From NCBI GenBank assembly GCA_947463665.1, contig CANHUD010000139.1:1-6377 (forward strand): a DNA stretch of 6,377 nt. The letters are read 5' to 3'. Made by a program: the position numbers and the translations under genes. The notes under the pieces were generated by a model. The model worked only from the letters and a program-made list of their open reading frames with translations. It ran no database searches and was not told the origin of the DNA. Below, piece by piece: positions 1 to 6,377 of this stretch. This stretch comes from Sphingobacteriales bacterium. GTDB lineage: Bacteria; Bacteroidota; Bacteroidia; Chitinophagales; Chitinophagaceae. The number at the start of each line of letters is the position of its first letter. Within the stretch, counting starts at the first letter, position 1.

Positions 1-2694
1 ATCGGGTATGGTAAGAGTACCCGCAAGGCGCTGACCAGTTCCATTACAACCCTGAGGCCGGAAGATCTGAACCGTGGTTCGATAACGGATGTAGGCCGGT
101 TGCTTCAGGGTAAGGTGCCGGGTCTGAACATTTCAGCCAATGGTGATCCGAACCGCAGGGCGGCGATTGTGCTTCGTGGTGTTTCTACCATTAATAGTCC
201 GGGTGGCCCCTTCTTTGTAATTGACGGAGTACCGGGTGCAGATATCTCCCTTGTAGCACCGGATGACATTGCATCTATCGACGTCTTGAAAGATGCGGCG
301 GCTACAGCGATTTATGGTAACCGGGCTGCTTCCGGTGTAATCATGGTAACTACTAAGAAGGGACGCAAAGGGGCTGCGGTGGTTAATTACTCTGCATTTG
401 CCGGAAGGGAAACCGTGAGCAGTCGGTTGCAGCTGATGGATGCCGATCAGCACCGTGCTTATCTAAAGTCGCAGGGATTGTCGTACAACCCGCTGGACGA
501 TCTGGGAGCCAACACCAACTGGCAGGATGCCGTGATGCGTACATCGGCCACATCGCACAATCATAATTTGTCGATCAGCGGAGGCGGAGAGCATGGATCT
601 TACTCTGCATCTCTGAACTATATCAACAAGCAGGGTATTATGCTGCGCAGTAACCAGGAGCGGATGATTGCCCGTTTGAACATTGAGCAACTGGCGTTGA
701 ACGACAAGCTGAAATTCAATGTGAATGTAACGAACAGTAGGACCAACGCCAATCTGGTGCCGTTGCAAAACTCGGTACTGGAGCAGGTGACCTATCATTT
801 GCCGGTATCTCCTGTGTATAATCCGGATGGCAGTTGGTTTGAGAATTTCAACATACCGGGATATTTTAATCCGGTGGGTATGATTGACAATGCGCGCGAC
901 GATAACCAGCAGAACAATCTGGTGGCCAGTATGAATACGGAGCTGAAGTTGCCTTTCGGACTTACGTACACGTTATTCGTGTCTCATCAGCAGCTTACTT
1001 CAACCAGTCAGGTTTTCTACAATAGTTATTACAATCGCTACGGTTCCAGTCAGTTCTATACCAATCCGGATCCCGGCTTTGGCGGATCATCGTTGGTGGG
1101 GAATCTGTTCGGAAGCGGTGGTGCTGCCTATAAAAATGCGTACAATACCCGTCAGAACAATCTGGAGACTTTCCTTACCTGGGATAAGACATTCGGTGAG
1201 CATAAACTGAATGCGGTGGCTGGTTTTTCCTGGCTCAACAATATCTATGGAGATGGAATAGAGTCATCCAGTACGAATTTTCCGTCGGATTTCATAGGGT
1301 ATAATAACCTGTCTCTGGGTAATCCGTATGCCATTTCAAATTTCCGGATTGCACTGGCAGGTGGTTTTAGTGAGAAGCGGCTGATCTCTGATTTTGCCCG
1401 ATTGAACTATAGTTTCAGTGATCGCTATCTGTTGCAGGCATCGGTTCGTCGGGACGGAAGTTCTGTGTTTGGAGCGAACTACCAGTGGGGTTATTTCCCA
1501 TCTGTGGGTGCCGGCTGGCGGATCATCAATGAGAAGTTCATGGAGAAGCAGAAATTCTTCAGCGACCTGAAACTTCGTGCGAGTTACGGGGTAACGGGTA
1601 ATTCAGAAGGTATCGGTCCGTTCAATGCCAAATTGGTATACGGTATTACAGGAACCTATTATAATAACGGTATTCAGGATAATTCATACGGACCTTTACA
1701 GGGCGCGAACCCGGATCTTCGCTGGGAGCGTACCTCTACGGCTAACATCGGTCTGGACTTCTCCGTACTCGATGGAGTTGTAAGTGGTTCAGTGGATGTT
1801 TACGATAAGCAGACACGCGATATGTTGTTCCGTTATGCGGTAAGCCCGGCACTGGTTCCGGGCGGTTCGATCTGGGCCAATGGCGGATCGATCAGCAACA
1901 AAGGGGTTGAAGTGCAGTTGAACATCCAGCCAATTCGTGGAAAGGATGTGAACTGGACCACATCGATCAATATGGCGCATAACAAGAATCTGATTACCAG
2001 TCTGAAAAACCCGTACTCTACCGGTGATTCCATTCGGTATGTTGGACCCCGTGGTTCAGGCCAGACGGGTGCAACGCTGCAATTGCTGAAAGTGGGCAAG
2101 CCGATCGGTCAGTTCTTCTCTTTTATTTATGAAGGAAAGAATTCAGCAGGCCTTTCGCAGTTCCGTAAAAAAGACGGCACCCTTACAACCCTGCCGTTGC
2201 ATGGTACCGATTACTTTTATATTGGTGATGCCCAGCCATCCATTCTATTGGGCTGGAACAACAGCGTTCAGTATAAGAAATTTGATTTCAACGTCTTCTT
2301 CCGGGGCGTATTCGGAAACCAGATCTTTAATGTGAGCAGGGCGAATCTGTCTTACACACCTTCAGCATCTGTGAATAACCTGTCTGCTTTCCTTACGCCG
2401 GACGACAAAGTGAGTGATGCGGCCAACAGCTTCTTCTCTACCCGTTACGTAGAGAGCGGTAATTATGTTCGACTGGATAACGCGACCATTGGATACACGG
2501 TTCCGGTAGCGAAAATCAAGAATGTACGTAGCTTACGCTTTTATGTGACTGGCGAAAATTTGCTGACCATGACGAATTATTCAGGTATTGATCCGGAGAT
2601 AAACCAGGGAGGTGTGGCACCGGGTGTAGATAACAATTCGTTCTATCCGAAGACCACGTCACTTATGTTTGGGGTAAACGTATCGTTCCAGTAA
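1..2694 (+). CDS. SusC/RagA-family TonB-linked outer membrane transporter (5' partial)
   Basis: Outer-membrane beta-barrel that imports oligosaccharides with TonB-ExbBD energy, paired with the SusD-like lipoprotein that follows. Seen in the sequence: the frame is open from base 1 (IGYGKSTRKALTSSI, the usual 'VGYGxxxKxxLTGSV' entry into the plug), then LQGKVPGLNIS, IVLRGVSTIN, FFVIDGVPG (211-237) and the SusC/RagA signature SIDVLKDAAATAIYG...GVIMVTTKKG (274-363). The rest is barrel: aromatic-rich alternating strands, with a late RFYVTGENLLTMTNYSGIDPE block and a C-terminal strand ending VNVSFQ just before TAA. The window holds 897 residues. Family members usually have about 1000-1100, so roughly 100-150 N-terminal residues (signal peptide, carboxypeptidase-regulatory-like domain, TonB box region) are missing upstream. 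A TTG at 100 could be taken for a start but lies inside the conserved plug, so it is not the real one. No frameshift was found. The transported glycan cannot be read from the sequence; the neighbouring GH28/GH92 enzyme suggests a plant or mixed heteropolysaccharide. Confidence 0.97.
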   Translation: MGYGKSTRKALTSSITTLRPEDLNRGSITDVGRLLQGKVPGLNISANGDPNRRAAIVLRGVSTINSPGGPFFVIDGVPGADISLVAPDDIASIDVLKDAAATAIYGNRAASGVIMVTTKKGRKGAAVVNYSAFAGRETVSSRLQLMDADQHRAYLKSQGLSYNPLDDLGANTNWQDAVMRTSATSHNHNLSISGGGEHGSYSASLNYINKQGIMLRSNQERMIARLNIEQLALNDKLKFNVNVTNSRTNANLVPLQNSVLEQVTYHLPVSPVYNPDGSWFENFNIPGYFNPVGMIDNARDDNQQNNLVASMNTELKLPFGLTYTLFVSHQQLTSTSQVFYNSYYNRYGSSQFYTNPDPGFGGSSLVGNLFGSGGAAYKNAYNTRQNNLETFLTWDKTFGEHKLNAVAGFSWLNNIYGDGIESSSTNFPSDFIGYNNLSLGNPYAISNFRIALAGGFSEKRLISDFARLNYSFSDRYLLQASVRRDGSSVFGANYQWGYFPSVGAGWRIINEKFMEKQKFFSDLKLRASYGVTGNSEGIGPFNAKLVYGITGTYYNNGIQDNSYGPLQGANPDLRWERTSTANIGLDFSVLDGVVSGSVDVYDKQTRDMLFRYAVSPALVPGGSIWANGGSISNKGVEVQLNIQPIRGKDVNWTTSINMAHNKNLITSLKNPYSTGDSIRYVGPRGSGQTGATLQLLKVGKPIGQFFSFIYEGKNSAGLSQFRKKDGTLTTLPLHGTDYFYIGDAQPSILLGWNNSVQYKKFDFNVFFRGVFGNQIFNVSRANLSYTPSASVNNLSAFLTPDDKVSDAANSFFSTRYVESGNYVRLDNATIGYTVPVAKIKNVRSLRFYVTGENLLTMTNYSGIDPEINQGGVAPGVDNNSFYPKTTSLMFGVNVSFQ

Positions 2695-2727
2695 ATAATC
2701 GTTCATAAACAGTAAAATCAACTGAAG

Positions 2728-4401
2728 ATGAAAAAAATAATTCAATCATTTGTATGGGCCGTTGCCGGTATCGCCGGGCTGGCGTCCTGTCATAAACTGG
2801 ATGTGCCGGTGGAGTCTCAACTCACTCCGGAGGTCTATCCTACTACCCTTGCGCAATTCAATTCGGTAATGGGGCCGATCTATACCCGTCTCCGTTCGGA
2901 TTATGCAATCGGATATTTCCAGGTGCAAAGTCATTCCACAGATGAATCGGTTCAGCCGGCTTATGGTGGGAACTGGTTTGATGGTGGTCGCTTCCAGCAG
3001 CTTCATTATCATACCTGGAACAAGGACAATCCACTCTTGCAGGGCATGTGGGGCTATACATCAGACATGGTAGGTATCTCCAATCAGATTCTGTACATTC
3101 TGAATACGGCGCCGGAAGGACAGCCCAAGCGGCAGAGTATTGCGGAGATGAAGACAATGCGGGCGTTTGCCTATTTTCTAATGATGGATATGTTCGGCAA
3201 TGTACCCATTGATACGGCTTACGGTTCTACAGAACTTAAGACGAATACGCCCCGGGCCGATGTGTTTAAATTCATCGAATCTGAACTGAAAACAGCTATC
3301 CCCAATCTGAGTGCGGTTGGTGGATCTGTAATGTATGGCAAACCGAATCGGTACGTTGCGTTCAGTCTGCTTGCTAAGATGTACCTGAATGCAGAAGTTT
3401 ATTCGGGTACTGCCCGTTGGAACGATGCGATAGCTGCCTGCGATAGTGTGATCAATGCCGGGGGAGGCAGTTTATATGCATATGAACCCCGCGCTACCTA
3501 TTTGCAGATGTTCTATCCCGATAATGGTCCGCGCAATAAGGAGTTCATTTTCGTGATTCCCTATGATGCCGCTACATCGAACGGATATATGTTCCATGCC
3601 CGGTATGATCTGAACCGGAATCATGGAATCCGTTATCTTTATTCAGGTTCTACACCGGGTACGAATGTGAATCCGATTATGAATCTTACCTCCGGTAACG
3701 GATTGATCAACAACAAGCCCAGCGGCCCGAGGATGACACTGCCGGAATACTTTGCGAATTTTGACGATCCGAATGATATTCGTAATCGTCAGTGGCTGAG
3801 TGGGAAACAATTCTGGCCGGATGGTTCCCCAATTCGGGTGGCTACTACCAAGAAGGGATATGATCAGTTTTATACCGGATCTGATGGTAACGCCCAATTC
3901 ATTTATGATCTTGAATTGTCGCCATCCTTCTCCCTCCGTCAGAATGTACTCACATTCGATTGTGGGAACGATGAGATTGCTTGGAACATGGGTACACGGA
4001 ACATTAAGTTTTTCCCTGATGCATCCAACAAAGCCAACCGAAACCAGAACAATGATGTGCCGATTCTCCGGTATTCAGATATTATTCTCATGAAGGCGGA
4101 GGCCATTCTTCGCGGAGGTTCACCAACTCTTGGCCAAACGGCTTTATCACTGTTGAATAGTCTGCGGGCGAATCGAACTACTTCACCTGCATGGACCGCC
4201 GTTACATTGAATGATATCTATGCTGAGCGGGCTCGTGAGCTGGCGTGGGAATGCTGGAGAAGAAATGATGCCATTCGTTTTGGGAAATATGAAGATAACT
4301 GGGGACTAAAAACGGATAAAAACACATTTAAACGTATCTTTCCAATTCCGCAGAATGCTTTACAAGTGAATCCAAAACTTGTACAGAATCCGGGCTATTA
4401 A
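2728..4401 (+). CDS. SusD/RagB-family nutrient-binding outer membrane lipoprotein
   Basis: Cell-surface lipoprotein that forms the lid of the SusC transporter and binds the incoming glycan. The 557 residues are a complete, normal length. A lipoprotein signal peptide is visible: MKKII, a hydrophobic core, then lipobox L18-A-S-C21, so Cys21 should be lipidated. The N-terminal SusD-like domain carries the helix around residues 140-161 (MKTMRAFAYFLMMDMFGNVP) and a TPR-like stretch near 208-240 (FSLLAKMYLNAEVY, then RWNDAIAACDSVI). The C-terminal RagB/SusD domain shows ILRYSDIILMKAEAI (about 448-460), the hallmark ERARELAWECWRRNDAIRFG (500-519), and the usual ending NPKLVQNPGY. The ATG at 2728 is chosen because it directly begins the signal peptide. 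It sits 33 bases after the susC stop, with no terminator between, so the two are one transcript. Upstream bases are A-rich with no real Shine-Dalgarno, as is normal in Bacteroidota. The residues after Cys21 (HKLDVPVES) lack a clear acidic surface-export signal. A hairpin terminator follows 28 bases after the stop. Confidence 0.97.
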   Translation: MKKIIQSFVWAVAGIAGLASCHKLDVPVESQLTPEVYPTTLAQFNSVMGPIYTRLRSDYAIGYFQVQSHSTDESVQPAYGGNWFDGGRFQQLHYHTWNKDNPLLQGMWGYTSDMVGISNQILYILNTAPEGQPKRQSIAEMKTMRAFAYFLMMDMFGNVPIDTAYGSTELKTNTPRADVFKFIESELKTAIPNLSAVGGSVMYGKPNRYVAFSLLAKMYLNAEVYSGTARWNDAIAACDSVINAGGGSLYAYEPRATYLQMFYPDNGPRNKEFIFVIPYDAATSNGYMFHARYDLNRNHGIRYLYSGSTPGTNVNPIMNLTSGNGLINNKPSGPRMTLPEYFANFDDPNDIRNRQWLSGKQFWPDGSPIRVATTKKGYDQFYTGSDGNAQFIYDLELSPSFSLRQNVLTFDCGNDEIAWNMGTRNIKFFPDASNKANRNQNNDVPILRYSDIILMKAEAILRGGSPTLGQTALSLLNSLRANRTTSPAWTAVTLNDIYAERARELAWECWRRNDAIRFGKYEDNWGLKTDKNTFKRIFPIPQNALQVNPKLVQNPGY

Positions 4402-4429
4402 AAAACTACGATTGTTTGTCACCCAACGA

Positions 4430-4463
4430 AGCCCGATGCAAATCGGGCTTTTTTTATTTTTTT
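4430..4463 (+). terminator. Rho-independent terminator-like hairpin after the susD-like gene
   Basis: A perfect 8-bp stem AGCCCGAT (4430-4437) / ATCGGGCT (4442-4449) encloses a GCAA tetraloop of the stable GNRA type. It can be extended by A4429-T4450. The right arm runs into seven T (4449-4455), an A, then seven more T (4457-4463). This is a textbook intrinsic terminator on the + strand, placed 28 bases after the susD stop. The next start codon (4468) begins only four bases after the T-tract, so the element may act as a partial terminator or attenuator inside the operon, setting more SusC/SusD than hydrolase, instead of ending it fully. No TTTG / TAnnTTTG Bacteroidota promoter pair is evident between this hairpin and the next gene. 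Confidence 0.85.
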
Positions 4464-4467
4464 AGCT

Positions 4468-6377
4468 ATGTCATTTCTACTCGTTTTTTTGCTTTCCACG
4501 CTTGACCTCCAAGGCCGGATTGACCAAACTGCCGCTGCCGGTGGAGGCAGGGTTGTGATTCCACGTGGTATTCATCAGACAGGCACGCTGTTCCTTCGTT
4601 CCAATGTGGAGCTACATCTGGAAGAAGGTGCGGTTTTACTGGGTAGTCCTCTCCGGAAGGATTATGAAAGTTACCGCAAGGCGGCACTGATCGTGGCCAT
4701 CGGCCAGAAAAATATTTCCATAACGGGAAAAGGCACGATTGACGGGCAGGGGCGCCTGCTGATGCAGGATATATTCAGGCGCCTGCAGGAGGGGACGTTG
4801 CAAGACAATGAGTGGAAGACCAAACGGCCTGCGGAGCAGACCAGAACCAATATTTTGTATTTGGAGGACTGCAAGGATATACGTGTCAGAGGGGTTACGA
4901 TTAAAGATGCCACCAGCTGGGTAACGCATTATGAACGATGTGATCAGGTATTGATCGATAGTGTCCGGATTGAAAGCACGGCCTATTGGAACAATGATGG
5001 TATTGATCTGGTGGATTGTCGCAATGTGCGGGTCACCAACTGTTTCATCAATGCCGCCGATGATGCCATCTGCCTGAAGTCTTCCAACCGGAAACTGGGA
5101 TGTGAAAATATTTACGTGGCAAATTGCCGGTTGCGTTCCAGTGCCAGTGCATTCAAGATGGGCACGGCCTCTCAGGGCGGTTTCCGGAACATTACCGTAC
5201 GGAATCTGGAGGTGTTCGATACCTATCGTTCAGCTGTGGCACTGGAAGCGGTAGATGGTGGCGTGATGGAAAATATTGATATTCGGAACATACGGGCAAC
5301 GAATACCGGGAATGCCTTGTTTATCCGGCTGGCGCACAGAAACCGCGATACCGCATTCAGTATAGCCCGGAATATTTACATCGGGGATATGCAGGTGGAG
5401 GTGCCCGCGGGTAAACCGGATGCCGGCTACGAGATGGAAGGCCCGCTGCTGAAGTATCCGCCAGGAACAAAACCCGGCAAACCTTTCAGTGTTTCTCCCT
5501 GGAACGACTCCTATCCGGATCCGGCAGCCATCCGGTACCGGCACAATGTATTTCCGTCTTCGATTGCCGGTTTACCCGGCCATCCGGTAGAAAATGTTCA
5601 GCTGGAAAATATTCAGATCACGTATAAAGGCGGTGGTGATCCGGGCGTACAGTATTTTCCGCTGGATTCGCTGGCTGTGCTTACGGAAGCTGAAAAGGAT
5701 TACCCAGAGTTTTCCATGTTTGGGGAACTCCCGGCATGGGGACTGTTCCTGCGGCATGTGGAGGGCATAAGCCTTAAGAATGTGCGGCTGACCCGGCAGC
5801 AATCCGATTATCGTGCTGCCCTGGTGATGGATGATGTACGCAAGGCTTCCATTCAGAAACTCGATACCACTTTTAAGGTCGGTAGGTTAATAGATCTGGT
5901 TCAGCCGATGGCGGGAACAGCCCCGGCCACTACGGCGTCTGCACTTAAGCACAGTGAGGGTACGGAAAAGAACGCCAATACCATACCATCGGTAACGCTG
6001 CCGTTTGCGATGACACAATGGACACCCGAAACGCGCAGAACGGAGCAGAAATGCCTGCCGCCCTATTTTTATAAAGACAACCGCTTAACAGGTTTCCGGG
6101 CAACGCATTGGCTCAGTGGTTCCTGTGTGCAGGATTATGGCAGCTTTACCATCATGCCCCTGGTAGGAAGGCTATCTAAAAAGGTTAGTATTCCTTTTTC
6201 CCATGAAGACGAGCTGTCTACACCTGCGTACTATCGGGTGAAGGCCGGAGGGGTCACTACCGAGATGACATCATCCTTACGAGGCGGGATGATCCGCTTT
6301 ACGATGGAGAAAGACGATACCCTGTATGTTCAGCTGTTATCGAATAGCGATGAGTCGCAGGGGGGACTGATGGTTGA
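4468..6377 (+). CDS. GH28 polygalacturonase-like / GH92 fusion glycoside hydrolase (3' partial)
   Basis: Predicted exported bifunctional glycan hydrolase; 636 complete codons are in the window and the frame is still open at the edge. Residues 3-12 are a short hydrophobic run (FLLVFLLSTL), a weak signal peptide. The GH28 part (about 13-469) starts AAAGGGRVVIPRG and continues as beta-helix coils with NNDGID (175-180), ADDAICLKS (197-205), FKMGTASQGGFRNI (229-242), ALEAVDGG (258-265), VPAGKPDAGYEMEGP (about 312-326) and a last coil near GLFLRHVEGISLKNV and ALVMDDV. Asp177, Asp198 and Asp199 match the GH28 acid residues. The classical GHG and RIK motifs are absent, as in a divergent bacterial GH28 group. 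From about residue 474 the GH92 N-terminal domain begins: LVQPMAGT (family VNPFIGT), PFAMTQWTPETR, GFRATHWLSGSCVQDYG, PFSHEDE and PAYYRV. The GH92 catalytic domain would lie beyond the window. The ATG at 4468 is the first standard start in frame after the susD stop. Known: GH28 enzymes cut pectic galacturonan or related linkages; GH92 enzymes are calcium-dependent exo-alpha-mannosidases. Exact substrates here are inferred only. Confidence 0.9.
   Translation, partial: MSFLLVFLLSTLDLQGRIDQTAAAGGGRVVIPRGIHQTGTLFLRSNVELHLEEGAVLLGSPLRKDYESYRKAALIVAIGQKNISITGKGTIDGQGRLLMQDIFRRLQEGTLQDNEWKTKRPAEQTRTNILYLEDCKDIRVRGVTIKDATSWVTHYERCDQVLIDSVRIESTAYWNNDGIDLVDCRNVRVTNCFINAADDAICLKSSNRKLGCENIYVANCRLRSSASAFKMGTASQGGFRNITVRNLEVFDTYRSAVALEAVDGGVMENIDIRNIRATNTGNALFIRLAHRNRDTAFSIARNIYIGDMQVEVPAGKPDAGYEMEGPLLKYPPGTKPGKPFSVSPWNDSYPDPAAIRYRHNVFPSSIAGLPGHPVENVQLENIQITYKGGGDPGVQYFPLDSLAVLTEAEKDYPEFSMFGELPAWGLFLRHVEGISLKNVRLTRQQSDYRAALVMDDVRKASIQKLDTTFKVGRLIDLVQPMAGTAPATTASALKHSEGTEKNANTIPSVTLPFAMTQWTPETRRTEQKCLPPYFYKDNRLTGFRATHWLSGSCVQDYGSFTIMPLVGRLSKKVSIPFSHEDELSTPAYYRVKAGGVTTEMTSSLRGGMIRFTMEKDDTLYVQLLSNSDESQGGLMV
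5875..5892 (+). other. GH28-to-GH92 domain junction
   Basis: The last recognisable GH28 coil ends around residue 469 (ALVMDDVRKASIQKLDTTF). The GH92 N-terminal motif LIDLVQPMAGT begins at residue 474. Only about four residues (KVGR) separate them, with no Ser/Thr/Pro-rich linker and no second signal peptide. The reading frame is continuous on both sides with no stop or obvious frameshift. This looks like a GH28 gene fused in frame to a GH92 gene at the point just after the latter's signal peptide. A natural gene fusion is the plain reading; an assembly chimera cannot be excluded from sequence alone. Confidence 0.7.

Noticed and set aside
2129..2335. A short plus-strand frame inside susC and a similar one at 3800-4093 inside susD
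   Set aside because: Both are out-of-frame readings of well-supported genes with no initiation signal or recognisable protein features.
100..2694. A susC-like gene starting at the TTG at position 100
   Set aside because: The same frame is open back to base 1 and already encodes conserved plug sequence (IGYGKSTRK...), so the true start is upstream of the window.
2695..2727. A possible promoter or regulatory element between susC and susD
   Set aside because: The 33-base gap is A/T-rich but has no TTTG / TAnnTTTG pair and no hairpin; simple co-transcription explains it.
4399..4470. The susD stop and the hydrolase ATG are in the same frame with no other stop between, suggesting a split gene or stop readthrough fusion
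   Set aside because: SusD ends with its normal family C-terminus (NPKLVQNPGY), a terminator follows, and 22 stop-free codons are expected by chance fairly often.
4636..4929. Overlapping minus-strand open frames opposite the GH28 region, and others opposite susC and susD
   Set aside because: They have no recognisable motifs, overlap one another in different frames, and lie opposite strongly conserved coding sequence; they are shadow frames.

Overview
The window is a segment of a polysaccharide utilisation locus (PUL) from a member of Bacteroidota. The evidence is a SusC/RagA-type TonB-dependent transporter followed by a SusD/RagB-type lipoprotein, a pair essentially confined to that phylum, and start codons without a Shine-Dalgarno sequence. 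The style of the SusC and SusD proteins resembles soil or plant-associated Chitinophagaceae, but that finer placement is an impression and not proven by anything in the window.

Layout, all on the + strand: (1) 1-2694 is the 3' part of a susC-like gene. The frame is open from base 1, so the N-terminus (signal peptide, carboxypeptidase-regulatory-like domain and start of the plug) lies outside. (2) 2728-4401 is a complete susD-like lipoprotein gene, 33 bases behind susC and clearly co-transcribed with it. (3) 4430-4463 is a strong intrinsic terminator-like hairpin with a T-tract. (4) 4468 to the window end is an open reading frame with no stop, running off the 3' edge. It encodes a secreted glycoside hydrolase of at least 636 residues. 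Its first ~470 residues are a GH28-type (polygalacturonase-like) right-handed beta-helix. From residue ~474 the same frame continues directly into the N-terminal domain of a GH92-type enzyme (the alpha-mannosidase family).

How the parts work together: SusD and SusC form a lidded complex on the outer membrane that captures an oligosaccharide and imports it with TonB energy. The downstream enzyme would trim the glycan. GH28 points to a pectic backbone (galacturonan or rhamnogalacturonan-like), and GH92 points to removal of a terminal alpha-linked sugar, classically mannose. The most unusual item is the joining of these two enzyme families in one polypeptide with almost no linker. Also worth noting is the position of the hydrolase start codon, four bases after the terminator T-tract. 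No RNA genes, mobile elements, CRISPR arrays or long repeats were seen, and the minus strand appears to hold only shadow frames.
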